DNA of 45,406 bases from the NCBI GenBank assembly GCA_945887835.1, contig CAMCZQ010000006.1, positions 1 to 45,406 on the forward strand, given 5' to 3'. This DNA is from Bordetella parapertussis. Its GTDB lineage: Bacteria > Pseudomonadota > Gammaproteobacteria > Burkholderiales > Burkholderiaceae_B. The position numbers and the translations under genes are program-made. Under the pieces are notes generated by a model. The model did no database searches. It was not told where the DNA came from and saw only the letters and a program-made list of their open reading frames with translations. How positions within the stretch are numbered: position 1 is the stretch's first letter; every line of letters begins with the position of its first letter. Shown in pieces: positions 34,924 through 44,264 of this stretch.

Positions 34924-36783
34924 TCACATTTGTTCAAACTCTGCAATGCAAGCCAAAATCGAGTCGCCATACGACTCGAGTTTTTTGATGCCTACACCGT
35001 TCACGTGCGACAAGGCTTCAAGGCTAGCAGGCCTGGCGCGGGCGATCTCGCCTAAAGTCGCATTTTGAAAAATGACGTAGGCGGGCACGCCATGGCTACG
35101 GGCGATCTCGGCGCGCCAACTGCGCAAGGCTTCAAAGACAGGCAGGGCTGCCAGCGGCAGGTCGGGCGGCAGCGACTTGGCACGCGGCGCGGCCGGGCTT
35201 CGCCCTGCACGTTCAGTTAGGCGTGCGGCCTCGCGTCGCAGCAGCAGCGTGCGTTCGCCCTTCAAGACTGCGCGACTTTGATCGGTCAGGGCGAGCGTGC
35301 CATAGCCCTCTTGATCGACCATCAGCAAGCTATGCGCGAGCAGTTGTCGCAACACACTGCGCCAGGCTTGCTCAGACAAGTCTTGGCCGATTCCAAAGAC
35401 CGTCAACGCACTGTGCCCGTGCTCTAGGACGCGAGGCGTTTGCTTGCCTCGCAAAATATCAATTAAGTGACCAGCGCCATAGCGCTGTCCGCGCTCTTTC
35501 CAGAGTCGGTAAATCGTCGACAGCATTTTTTGAGCGGCGACCGTGCCGTCCCACGCCTGAGGCGGCGTCAGGCAATTATCGCAATTCCCGCAAGCCGACA
35601 TTGACTGACCAAAGTATTGCAGCAGACGCTCGCGCCGACACGTAATGGTTTCGCATAAGCCCAACATGGCATCGAGTTGTGAACCCAGTCGACGCCTGAA
35701 GGCGTCATCACCGCTCGACTCGTCGATCATGCGGCGTTGTTGCACGACGTCTTGCAAACCGTAAGCCAGCCAGGCAGTCGCGGGTAAACCATCACGCCCG
35801 GCCCGCCCGGTTTCTTGGTAATAGCCTTCGACCGACTTGGGCAGATCGATGTGGGCCACAAAGCGTACATCAGGCTTATCGATTCCCATGCCAAACGCGA
35901 TCGTCGCCACCATCACAATGCCGTCTTCACGCAGAAACCGAGACTGGTTTTTGGCCCGAAGCGCCGCGCCCAACCCGGCGTGATAGGGCAAGGCCTCGAT
36001 GCCTTGTTCGCACAAAAAGGCGGCGGTCTCGTCAACTTTGTTGCGCGACAAACAATAGACAATCCCCGCATCGCCGGCATGCTCTTGGCGCAACAGTTGT
36101 AAGAGTTGCTTGCGCACCTCTTGTTTTTCGACAATGTGATAGCGAATATTGGGCCGATCAAAACTTGCGACAAAGTGCTGCGCGTCGTGTAAAGCCAAGC
36201 GTTCGGCGATCTCGCTGCGGGTCACATCGGTGGCAGTGGCCGTGAGTGCTAGGCGCGGCACTTCGGGCCAGCGTTCGTGCAACATCGACAAGCCCAGGTA
36301 TTCGGGTCTAAAGTCGTGCCCCCACTGTGACACGCAATGGGCCTCGTCGATCGCGAACAACGCCAGCTTGCCACGCGAAAGCAGTTGCAGGCAACGCTCG
36401 GTCAACAACCGCTCGGGCGCCACGTAAAGTAAGTCGAGTTCACCGGCTAAAAAAGCCTGCTCGACCTCGCGCGAATCCGGCCAGTCTTGGGTTGAGTTTA
36501 AAAAAGCGGCCCGCACGCCCAGTTCGGTCAACGCGTCGACTTGATCTTGCATCAAAGCAATCAAAGGCGACACGACAATGCCGACACCTGCACGAACAAG
36601 CGCAGGGACTTGATAACAAAGGGATTTTCCACCGCCCGTGGGCATCAGAACGAGGGCATCGCCCCCACCAATCACGTGCTCAATAATTGCCTGCTGATCA
36701 CCCCGAAAGGCTTCATAGCCAAACACGCGAGCCAACACCCTGGCGGCACCACTTTTGGCTTTTGAATCAGTCAGCATTGTCAT
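34924..36783 (-). CDS. recQ: ATP-dependent DNA helicase RecQ
   Basis: This is a 619-residue 3'-5' DNA helicase. Motif I is [17 protein letters not shown] (about 47-63), motif II is [20 protein letters not shown] (DEAH 146-149), and the aromatic-rich loop is intact within that stretch. Motif VI is [12 protein letters not shown]. The zinc-binding cysteines follow in [24 protein letters not shown], then the winged-helix domain and a C-terminal HRDC domain with [18 protein letters not shown]. This is the full bacterial RecQ layout. The start is probably ATG 36783 (or 36777); an in-frame start at 36840 adds non-conserved residues. It is divergent from the response-regulator gene. Confidence 0.94.
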   Translation of the reverse strand: MTMLTDSKAKSGAARVLARVFGYEAFRGDQQAIIEHVIGGGDALVLMPTGGGKSLCYQVPALVRAGVGIVVSPLIALMQDQVDALTELGVRAAFLNSTQDWPDSREVEQAFLAGELDLLYVAPERLLTERCLQLLSRGKLALFAIDEAHCVSQWGHDFRPEYLGLSMLHERWPEVPRLALTATATDVTRSEIAERLALHDAQHFVASFDRPNIRYHIVEKQEVRKQLLQLLRQEHAGDAGIVYCLSRNKVDETAAFLCEQGIEALPYHAGLGAALRAKNQSRFLREDGIVMVATIAFGMGIDKPDVRFVAHIDLPKSVEGYYQETGRAGRDGLPATAWLAYGLQDVVQQRRMIDESSGDDAFRRRLGSQLDAMLGLCETITCRRERLLQYFGQSMSACGNCDNCLTPPQAWDGTVAAQKMLSTIYRLWKERGQRYGAGHLIDILRGKQTPRVLEHGHSALTVFGIGQDLSEQAWRSVLRQLLAHSLLMVDQEGYGTLALTDQSRAVLKGERTLLLRREAARLTERAGRSPAAPRAKSLPPDLPLAALPVFEALRSWRAEIARSHGVPAYVIFQNATLGEIARARPASLEALSHVNGVGIKKLESYGDSILACIAEFEQM

Positions 36784-36890
36784 GCCGGTATTGTAGGGGA
36801 TTGCGAAGTGTCTACAGGCAAGCGCACAAGATCGTTTCAATTGATTTCAAGACGCTTGCCCAAACCCGCGCCACGTTGCACACTCTGAGG

Positions 36891-37607
36891 ATGGACTCAC
36901 GAACTAGCCTTGAAGCGCGCGTAAAAATTTTAGTGGTCGACGACGATCCCGCACTGCGTCAGTTGCTGGCAGACTATCTGAACAAGCACGGGTTTGATAC
37001 GCTGGTTGCGCCCGACGCGACCGATTTGCCTGCCCGTATTTTGCGTTTTGCCCCCGAACTCCTTGTGCTTGATCGCATGATGCCAGGCATCGATGGCGCC
37101 GAAGCGTGTCGAGCCTTGCGCGCGCAGGGCGAAGATATCCCGGTCATTCTTCTCACCGCGCGCGATGAGGCCGTTGACCGTATCATCGGCCTCGAAGCAG
37201 GTGCCGACGATTATGTTGGCAAACCTTTTGATCCGCGCGAATTGCTCGCCCGTATTCAAGCTGTACTGCGCCGCAAGCGTGGCGCGTCGGCCTTAACCAA
37301 AAATGCACCTGTGCAATTTGGTGCGTTCACGTTTGATCCCGTTATGCGTCAACTCACGCGCGACGCTGAGGTGGTCAAACTGACCGGTGGCGAAATCAAT
37401 TTGCTCGAAGCCTTGATTCGCAATCCCGGCAAGCCCTTATCGCGAGAAAAACTGCTCACCCTTGCGCGCGATGACGAGTCGGGCGAGCGTAACGACCGCG
37501 CCATTGATATCGCGATTTTGCGCCTGCGTCGCGCGCTTGAAGACGACCCTAAACAGCCACGCTGGATTCAAACCGTCTGGGGCACCGGCTATCGTTTTTC
37601 GCCGTGA
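36891..37607 (+). CDS. OmpR-family response regulator
   Basis: This is a 238-residue transcription regulator. The receiver domain has the acidic pocket VVDDDPALRQ at 15-24, the phospho-acceptor Asp61 in LLVLDRMMPGIDG, and the conserved Lys111 in VGKPFDPREL. The C-terminal winged-helix domain has LTGGEINLLEALIRNPGKPLSRE and ends GTGYRFSP, as in OmpR. The ATG is immediately preceded by GAGG with no spacing, so translation initiation may be inefficient. It overlaps the kinase gene by four bases and is its cognate partner. The similarity is to OmpR, but the regulated genes are unknown. Confidence 0.9.
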   Translation: MDSRTSLEARVKILVVDDDPALRQLLADYLNKHGFDTLVAPDATDLPARILRFAPELLVLDRMMPGIDGAEACRALRAQGEDIPVILLTARDEAVDRIIGLEAGADDYVGKPFDPRELLARIQAVLRRKRGASALTKNAPVQFGAFTFDPVMRQLTRDAEVVKLTGGEINLLEALIRNPGKPLSREKLLTLARDDESGERNDRAIDIAILRLRRALEDDPKQPRWIQTVWGTGYRFSP

Positions 37608-39115
37608 ACATGCTTACGTTTTTTCTGCCGCAATCGTTTCGCTCACGGTTGGTGTTATTGGTGCTGGCGACCGTGCTGGCGGGGCAGGCGGCCACCCTTT
37701 ACCTTGTCTCGGTGTATCAACGCGATCATGCCCAAACGGTTGCTTTGGATTTATTAGCAACAACCATACGCACGTTGCAATATTCGATGGAACACGTGCC
37801 GCCACCCGAACGGGCCGAGTTTGTTCGCCAGGCGTCACAAGGCCAATGGCGCCTGTGGGCCAAGCCTTTGCCCAACGAGGCCAGATTGCAGCGCCGGGCC
37901 ATACGCCCCGACCAGGCCGCGACCCGGATGCCCCAGCCTAAAGACGGTCAAACACCACGCCCCCCGCCTCCCGCGTCCACGGCGAATCCAAACCGAGCTT
38001 TACCGTTTGAAGCGCCCTCGGGCTTGGCGCCTGCCAAACCATTGTCACGCGAAACAGTCGCCAGCGACGACGTCAGGCGCGGCCTGGCCAGACTGATTGG
38101 CCGCCTGAACAATCGCTTAAGCGGTGACAGTCGCGTGGCACTCTCACGTGGGCCTACCCCAGAAATTTTTATTTCACTTACCCGCAGCACTGAAGAACAA
38201 ACGCCTCGTCAACGCGAATGGCTGGTGATTCCACTTGATCGCATCGACCCCCCTGTGGCGACGTCGCTGATTATTTGGTGGCTCAGCGGACTTGCTCTGG
38301 TGTTGCTGATTGCCGCCTGGTTCTCTTGGCACATCACACGCCCGATCACCCGACTGGTTGATGCGACAGACCGCCTCGCCGCAGGCAAGCCCGCACGTGT
38401 TGAGCCCGCGGGCCCCGCCGAAATCAAACGTCTGGGCGAACGCTTTAACGCCATGCTTGAGGCGCTCAGCCAGTCAGAGGCGACGCGACGCACCTTATTG
38501 GCAGGGCTGCCGCACGATCTCAAAGCGCCGTTATCGCGAATGTGGCTACGCATTGAGATGACCGATGACGTATCTTTGAAAGATGGCATGCGTAAAGACC
38601 TGAAAGATATGCAACACATGGTCGATCAGTTTATTCAATATGTCAGAGGTTCAGATTCCGCCACGTATCACTTTACGACGTTTGCACTCAACGAGTGGGT
38701 GCTTGAACGAGTCGCAAACTGGCATGGCGCTCGCAGCGCAGTGGTGCTGGTCGGCGTGCCTGAGGCGGTTCGGGTCAACGCGGATAGTGTGGCACTTTCG
38801 CGCCTGCTAGACAATTTAATCAGCAACGCCTTGCATCACGGCGCGCCTCCGGTCGAGATCACACTGACCACACTGGACCACTGGGCGGTCATGACTGTAA
38901 GCGATCACGGCGCAGGAATCGCTCCAGAACAGCGCGCCGAGGCGCTCAAGCCTTTTGTGCGACTCGACCAGGCCCGCACGCGAACCGGCAACGTCGGCTT
39001 AGGCCTCGCGCTAACAGAGGCAATCGCTCAGGCTCACGGCGGCACACTCACCCTCGATCGGGCAGAGCATGGTGGCCTGAGCGTCGAGATTCGTCTACCC
39101 AGAGCCCCAACGTAG
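37604..39115 (+). CDS. EnvZ-like sensor histidine kinase
   Basis: This is a 503-residue inner-membrane kinase. Two membrane helices (about 14-37 and 218-241) bound a periplasmic domain of about 180 residues. HAMP follows (WHITRPITRLVDATDRLAAGKPARV), then the H-box LPHDLKAPLSRMWLRIEM with His304, the N-box LLDNLISNALHHG, the G1 box DHGAGIAPEQ and the G2 box NVGLGLALTEAIAQAHGG. The periplasmic part contains a Pro- and Ala-rich stretch (about 86-148) not seen in E. coli EnvZ as I recall it. The start is GTG 37604, overlapping the regulator stop; ATG 37610 is an alternative. It converges on cydB with nine bases between. Confidence 0.9.
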   Translation: MNMLTFFLPQSFRSRLVLLVLATVLAGQAATLYLVSVYQRDHAQTVALDLLATTIRTLQYSMEHVPPPERAEFVRQASQGQWRLWAKPLPNEARLQRRAIRPDQAATRMPQPKDGQTPRPPPPASTANPNRALPFEAPSGLAPAKPLSRETVASDDVRRGLARLIGRLNNRLSGDSRVALSRGPTPEIFISLTRSTEEQTPRQREWLVIPLDRIDPPVATSLIIWWLSGLALVLLIAAWFSWHITRPITRLVDATDRLAAGKPARVEPAGPAEIKRLGERFNAMLEALSQSEATRRTLLAGLPHDLKAPLSRMWLRIEMTDDVSLKDGMRKDLKDMQHMVDQFIQYVRGSDSATYHFTTFALNEWVLERVANWHGARSAVVLVGVPEAVRVNADSVALSRLLDNLISNALHHGAPPVEITLTTLDHWAVMTVSDHGAGIAPEQRAEALKPFVRLDQARTRTGNVGLGLALTEAIAQAHGGTLTLDRAEHGGLSVEIRLPRAPT

Positions 39116-39124
39116 TCTCGCACG

Positions 39125-40150
39125 TTAAGGCGCCCGACCGAACAGGCCCCGATAGGTCATCAAATTAAAAATTACCATGATGGGCAAGACCACGATCGTG
39201 GCCGCTAGCACAAGTTGTAACGAACCCAGTGCTGACGCGGCATCCCATAAGGTGAGTGTATCCAGAACGAAGAACGGAAACATGCTGTAAGTCAACCCGC
39301 CCAGCATCGCGACAAACAAAAGCCAACAGAGCGTAAACGGTAACCAGACTAACGAGCGATAACGAGACTGCGTCACGCGGGTCAGACTCATATCAATTCC
39401 GACAAAACACCCAAGCATCAGCAGCCAAATCGGAGCGGCCAGCACAAGGTTGGTCGCACTACTCCATTTATAAAAAATAGCAGGGTTCGCAAGACCCAAA
39501 GCGATTGAGAGCGCAACCATGCCTGCAGCCGCCCAACGAATCGCGTGCCGAGCCCAACGGGCTGCAAAAAGCTGCAGGTCGCCCTGCAGTCGCATCACAA
39601 GCCAGCAGGCGCCCAACAGGGCATAGGCCGTCACGGTGCAAAGGGCAATAAAAACAGTGACCCAGCGTTCGGGGGTATCTTGTTTGAGACCCAACACCAA
39701 CTGGGCTAACACGCCCCCATGCCCCAAGGCCGTCAGCAGCGAGCCGAGCCAGAACAAGGCGATCCAGCGGTCTCGCTTTTCGGTGGCGGCGCGAATCCTA
39801 AACTCAAACGCGACGCTGCGCAGCATCACCCCCAGCACCGTCAGTGACATGGGCACATAAAGCGCTCCCAAGACTGCTCCCCACGCTAAAGGAAACGCGG
39901 CCAAAAATAAGCCCACGGCCAGCAGCCACCAAAACCCATTGGCATCGCGCCAGGGGCTCAAAGCGACCATCAATTGCGAACGCGCGTGTCTGGGTGCCAA
40001 CAGCACCAGCACACCAACGCCAATATCAAACCCGTCGAACAACGCGCCGCCTAGAATCAGTACAAAAAGTAACGCCATCATGAGCAAAGGCATCCAGAAA
40101 GACGGCGCACTCGCGCTTAAGCCCAGCGAAGCTGCCAGTGCGTCGATCAT
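39125..40150 (-). CDS. cydB: Cytochrome bd-like subunit II (CydB/CioB family)
   Basis: This is a 341-residue membrane protein with about eight or nine hydrophobic helices. It has the CydB marks GGALFDGFDIGVGVLVLLAP near the N-terminus, SPWRDANGFWWLLAVGLFLAAFPLAW where cytochrome bd has the conserved Asp, and a C-terminal LTLWDAASALGSLQLVLAATIVVLP. ATG 40150 overlaps the upstream subunit I gene by four bases. It is somewhat shorter than E. coli CydB. It pairs with the divergent subunit I described next; no CydX-like small gene and no cydDC genes are nearby. The longer reading frame up to 40324 is overlap with cydA and is not used. Confidence 0.88.
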   Translation of the reverse strand: MIDALAASLGLSASAPSFWMPLLMMALLFVLILGGALFDGFDIGVGVLVLLAPRHARSQLMVALSPWRDANGFWWLLAVGLFLAAFPLAWGAVLGALYVPMSLTVLGVMLRSVAFEFRIRAATEKRDRWIALFWLGSLLTALGHGGVLAQLVLGLKQDTPERWVTVFIALCTVTAYALLGACWLVMRLQGDLQLFAARWARHAIRWAAAGMVALSIALGLANPAIFYKWSSATNLVLAAPIWLLMLGCFVGIDMSLTRVTQSRYRSLVWLPFTLCWLLFVAMLGGLTYSMFPFFVLDTLTLWDAASALGSLQLVLAATIVVLPIMVIFNLMTYRGLFGRAP

Positions 40151-41487
40151 GGTCGCATCCCGGGTTTGCGCACGGGCACCACGCCAAAGCGCGCAGCATG
40201 CCACAAAAGCTGAATAAAGCCCGTCACCATCAATGCATAACAAGCAAGGGCTGCGGCCAGCACCCACGCAAGTGTCGCGGGCGGGGCCTGGACGACCGCG
40301 TCTTGCTGAAGCAGACTGCCCCACACCAAGTAAGGTGCACGCCCTAGATCAGAAAGGTTCCAGTTCAAGAGCCAGGTCAAGGCACCCAAGCCGCCCGACC
40401 ACACCAGAGTGCGCAACAGCCATTTTGGATAACGCGCGGGCTCCAAGCCTTTTCGCAGCATGACAACCAGGGCGAACAACATGAGCGCGCTTGACAAGGC
40501 CCCGGCGAGTAACGCTGCACGCAAGAGCCAAAACAAGAGCACCACGGGGGGAAGCACCTCGCCGGTCAGGTCTAACCCCAGAAGGCTTTCGTTGGCCTGC
40601 CTGCCTAGCCATCTCTGCGCACTTAAGTCAGAGGCCAAAAAAACCGCAGTCGAGCGGGTTTTGACGTTGGGCGAACCCAGCCAGACCCACGCAGGTGAGG
40701 CCGAGCTATACCAATAGCCCACCTGCGCGGCGGCGACCGCCGGTTGATAGCGCGCCACCATTCGCGCATTGCCATCAAGCGCCGCCCAATAAAGTATCAA
40801 GGCGCACGAGGACACCAACACCCCTGCACGAAACGATAAGTGCTCACCCGCATCAAGCGGACGGCGCAGGGCTTGCCAGGCCGTGATGCTCAATAACAAG
40901 AAACCCGCAAACAAAAACGCCCCCGCCACGAAGCCCAACGAGCGCCACAAGACAAACGGCGTCAAAATCACCTCGCTCCATTCATACACCTGATAGCGAC
41001 CGTCGATCGGCGCGGCCCCGACTGGCGCCTGCGCCCACGTGTGCAGCACGACCACCCAAAACAAGGTCAGTGTCAAGCCAAGTGCCACCATTAGCACCGC
41101 AAAAAAATGAACTTTTGCAGACACGCGGCGCTGACCAAACAGCACGATGCCCATGAACAACGCTTTCGTAATAAAAAACGTGGCTAGCCCAAACGCCAAC
41201 AGCGGACCTGCGACGTTACCCGTGCGTTCAATCAGCGCGGGCCAGAGCGTGCCAAACTCAATCAACACGGGCAAAGCCGTCGCCAACGCCAAAAAAAACG
41301 ATAGCGCGAACGTTCTGACCCAAAAACGGTAGGCCGCTGTCCACCCCGACTCGGGGGCTTGCCAGGCCTGATAGCGAAACACACAAAGAATCCACCCCAA
41401 TGCCATCGCAAGCGCCGCGAACAAAACGTGCGCATTCAGACTGAGGGCGAACTGAATCCGTGCGAGAAAAAGTGTTGAAATTTCCAT
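40147..41487 (-). CDS. cydA: Cytochrome bd-like subunit I (CydA family), divergent, ligand residues missing
   Basis: This is a 446-residue multi-pass membrane protein of the CydA family. Landmarks are LARIQFALSLNAHVLF with His20 (matching the E. coli haem b595 ligand His19), the EFGTLWPALIERTGNVAGPLLAFG helix, VVLHTWAQAPVG (E. coli NGWMQNP), SEVILTPF, ITAW, and the C-terminal NLSDLGRAPY in place of the GRQPW block. By ungapped alignment to remembered E. coli CydA, the b558 ligands His186 and Met393, the helix acids Glu99 and Glu107, and the quinol-loop Lys252/Glu257 are all absent. E. coli CydA has 522 residues, so the quinol loop is also shortened. ATG 41487 is chosen on homology; there is no good ribosome site. 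It is likely to form a complex with cydB, but classical quinol oxidase activity is doubtful. Confidence 0.85.
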   Translation of the reverse strand: MEISTLFLARIQFALSLNAHVLFAALAMALGWILCVFRYQAWQAPESGWTAAYRFWVRTFALSFFLALATALPVLIEFGTLWPALIERTGNVAGPLLAFGLATFFITKALFMGIVLFGQRRVSAKVHFFAVLMVALGLTLTLFWVVVLHTWAQAPVGAAPIDGRYQVYEWSEVILTPFVLWRSLGFVAGAFLFAGFLLLSITAWQALRRPLDAGEHLSFRAGVLVSSCALILYWAALDGNARMVARYQPAVAAAQVGYWYSSASPAWVWLGSPNVKTRSTAVFLASDLSAQRWLGRQANESLLGLDLTGEVLPPVVLLFWLLRAALLAGALSSALMLFALVVMLRKGLEPARYPKWLLRTLVWSGGLGALTWLLNWNLSDLGRAPYLVWGSLLQQDAVVQAPPATLAWVLAAALACYALMVTGFIQLLWHAARFGVVPVRKPGMRP

Positions 41488-41558
41488 GATTCGGGCTAGT
41501 GTAGACCGGTCGTGGCAAAATGATCCTTTTAATACGGCTTCAATACTCAAAATCCTGT

Positions 41559-43325
41559 ATGTCCACTGACTCTGTTTCACCGGTAACCACTAATTTTTTA
41601 CGTAATATTATTGAAGCTGATCTGGCCGCCCAGCGCTTTGAGGGCAAGCGGTGGGCCGGCCATCCTGGGCCCGCGTCTGTGCAAGCAAACGGCTCGCCCG
41701 ATCCCGCCAAGATCCGCACGCGGTTTCCGCCCGAGCCCAACGGCTATCTGCATATTGGTCATGCCAAGAGCATCTGTCTGAACTTTGGCTTAGCGCGCGA
41801 CTATGGCGGCGTGTGTCATCTGCGTTTTGACGACACCAACCCCGAAAAAGAAGAGCAAGAGTATGTCGATGGCATCATTGATGCGGTCAAGTGGCTGGGT
41901 TTTAACTGGCAGGCAAACGACACCGAGCACCTGTTTTTTGCCAGCGATTATTTTGGTGTGATGTATGACTGCGCCTTGACGTTAATCCAAGCCGGCCACG
42001 CCTATGTTGACGAGCAAAGCCCAGAGCAAATGCGTGCCATGCGCGGCACACTTACTGAAGCGGGTCAAAATTCGCCCTGGCGCGAACGCCCTGCCGCTGA
42101 CTCGACCCGTTTACTGAACGAAATGCGCGACGGCAAGCACGCTGACGGCAGTATGGCATTACGCGCAAAAATTGAGATGGCGTCGCCCAATATCAATCTG
42201 CGCGACCCCGTCTTGTACCGGATCCGGCATGCCACCCACCACCGCACAGGCGACCAGTGGTGCGTCTACCCGATGTACGCCTTTGCCCATCCGATCGAAG
42301 ACGCGCTCGAAGGCATCACTCACAGCATCTGCACGCTCGAGTTTGAAGATCAGCGGCCGTTTTACGACTGGACCCTGAACCGTCTAAACGAGCTTGGTAA
42401 GTTGGCAGCCCCCCTGCCCCATCAGTACGAATTTGCGCGGCTCAACATGAGCTATATCGTGACTAGCAAACGCAAACTGCTTCAGCTCGTCAAAGAGGGC
42501 CACGTCACGGGTTGGGATGACCCCCGCATGCCAACCATTGTGGGCTTGCGTCGTCGCGGCTACACACCCGAAGCGTTGCGTCTGTTCTGTGACCGCACCG
42601 GAGTGTCTAAAAATAACGCCCGTATTGACTACAGCTTATTGGATCAGGCATTGCGCGAAGTGCAAGACCCGGTTGCCCCACGTTCAGTCGCGATTCTTGA
42701 TCCTTTAAAACTTGTCATTACCAATTTTCCAGCGGGTCAGGTCGAGCCTTGTCAGGCACCGCGCAACCCGCACGACCCTCAAGCGGGTCAGCGCCAGTTT
42801 GGCTTTACGCGTGAACTCTGGATTGAACAAGAAGACTTCGCCGAGGTGCCGCCTCCAAAATACTTTAGATTATTTGTCGGCAACTCGGTACGCTTGAAGT
42901 ACGGTTACGTGGTGACATGCACCGGCTTTGTTAAGGATGCCTCAGGAAACATCACTGAAGTGCATGCCGAATACAACCCAGACACAAAAAGTGGCACGGC
43001 AGGCTCAAATGCAGTCAAGGTGAAAGGCACTGTCACTTGGATCAGTGCGGCGCAGGCGATCCCCGCTGAGATTCGGCTGTATGACCGTCTGTTTTCAGAG
43101 CCCTTTCCGGATGCGGGCGATAACGACTTTTTGACCTGCTTAAATCCCAATTCGGTGCAAAGCGTGATGGCGTGGCTTGAGCCAGGTACGGTTGCCATCC
43201 ATGGCGTAGTCTCTCAGTTTGAGCGCCTCGGGTACTTCGCTGTCGACTCGGTTGACTCGGCCCCCGAGCGGCCCGTTTTTAATCGTGTCACAACGCTAAA
43301 AGACACATGGGCCGCTGGCGTCTGA
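41559..43325 (+). CDS. glnS: Glutaminyl-tRNA synthetase
   Basis: This is a 588-residue class I aminoacyl-tRNA synthetase that charges tRNA-Gln. The HIGH motif is PPEPNGYLHIGHAKSI (HIGH 65-68) and the KMSKS-type motif is YIVTSKRKLLQLV (TSKRK 302-306), followed by GWDDPRMPTIVGLRRRGYTPEALR. The anticodon-binding beta-barrels are complete. ATG 41559 is chosen because the family N-terminus (NFLRNIIEADLA) follows directly; an in-frame ATG at 41520 adds a hydrophobic run that is not conserved. It is divergent from cydA and 16 bases upstream of minC. Confidence 0.95.
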   Translation: MSTDSVSPVTTNFLRNIIEADLAAQRFEGKRWAGHPGPASVQANGSPDPAKIRTRFPPEPNGYLHIGHAKSICLNFGLARDYGGVCHLRFDDTNPEKEEQEYVDGIIDAVKWLGFNWQANDTEHLFFASDYFGVMYDCALTLIQAGHAYVDEQSPEQMRAMRGTLTEAGQNSPWRERPAADSTRLLNEMRDGKHADGSMALRAKIEMASPNINLRDPVLYRIRHATHHRTGDQWCVYPMYAFAHPIEDALEGITHSICTLEFEDQRPFYDWTLNRLNELGKLAAPLPHQYEFARLNMSYIVTSKRKLLQLVKEGHVTGWDDPRMPTIVGLRRRGYTPEALRLFCDRTGVSKNNARIDYSLLDQALREVQDPVAPRSVAILDPLKLVITNFPAGQVEPCQAPRNPHDPQAGQRQFGFTRELWIEQEDFAEVPPPKYFRLFVGNSVRLKYGYVVTCTGFVKDASGNITEVHAEYNPDTKSGTAGSNAVKVKGTVTWISAAQAIPAEIRLYDRLFSEPFPDAGDNDFLTCLNPNSVQSVMAWLEPGTVAIHGVVSQFERLGYFAVDSVDSAPERPVFNRVTTLKDTWAAGV

Positions 43326-43341
43326 GGTATGATTCTTAGCC

Positions 43342-44199
43342 ATGACGACCGATATTTCAGCCCTCGATTTTAAAAGCGCCACCCTCTACGCGATTCGTGT
43401 CGTGCTTCAGCACGCCGACACCCAAGCGCTGGTAAAAGCGCTAAAAAAACGCATGACTGACGCCGGTGCTTTTTATGAAAACGAACCGGTTGTGATTGAT
43501 GCGGGCGCAGTCGACGCAGTGATTGACTGGGCACCGTTGCTTAAGGCCTTTGCCGACCACCGCCTGCCTGTGATTGGTGTGGTGGCGCAAGGCGATAACC
43601 TGGTCGCGGCTAAAGCCTGCGGGCTGACCGCAGTTGATTTATCAACGAGCCCTGTGCGCAATGCCTCAGATACACAATCAGCGGCTTCGGTGGCCGAGCC
43701 GGTTACCGCACTCGTACCGACGCCTACGGCGGCTGATGCTGTGTCAGGCGCGAAAGATGGCGCTGCCGACACGGCAGACAACGCCGCAAGTCACGCAACC
43801 GCATCGGCTTCGGACGCAGCGGCTGAAGCCAGCACGTCGCCCAACCCTGACGCCCCAGCAGCAGCAGCCACCATGGTCGTGCGTGGCCCCCTACGCTCGG
43901 GCCAACGGGTTTATGCCCGCCAGAGTGATTTGATCGTGATGGGTGTGGTGAGTCGCGGCGCCGAAGTGATCGCTGACGGCAATATTCACGTTTACGGTCC
44001 TCTGCGTGGCAAAGCCATGGCAGGCGCACGCGGTGACACGGCTGCCCGCATTTTTACAACGGGGCTTGACGCCGAGCTAGTCGCCATCGCTGGCGTTTAC
44101 CGCGTAATTGATTCTAAATTGCCGGCCGAGCTGCATCAACGCCCCGCCGTGATTCATCTGCAAAAAGACGCGTTACATCTAAAGCCTCTCGAAAAATAG
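43342..44199 (+). CDS. minC: Septum-site determining protein MinC
   Basis: This is a 285-residue inhibitor of FtsZ polymerisation. The N-terminal FtsZ-binding domain (ALDFKSATLYAIRVVL...PVIGVVAQG) is joined to the C-terminal beta-helix domain (VVRGPLRSGQRVYARQSDLIVMGVV, GNIHVYGPLRGKAMAGARGD) by a long Ala-, Thr-, Ser- and Pro-rich linker of about 70 residues. It is longer than E. coli MinC (231 residues) because of that linker. It is the first gene of the minCDE unit. A GAGG is 14 bases upstream, too far to be sure. Confidence 0.95.
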   Translation: MTTDISALDFKSATLYAIRVVLQHADTQALVKALKKRMTDAGAFYENEPVVIDAGAVDAVIDWAPLLKAFADHRLPVIGVVAQGDNLVAAKACGLTAVDLSTSPVRNASDTQSAASVAEPVTALVPTPTAADAVSGAKDGAADTADNAASHATASASDAAAEASTSPNPDAPAAAATMVVRGPLRSGQRVYARQSDLIVMGVVSRGAEVIADGNIHVYGPLRGKAMAGARGDTAARIFTTGLDAELVAIAGVYRVIDSKLPAELHQRPAVIHLQKDALHLKPLEK

Positions 44200-44264
44200 C
44201 GATTTTATTTTTTAACGCTTCGATTTTTATTGTTCTTGCAGTCTTATATAAGGGTTAGTCAGTC

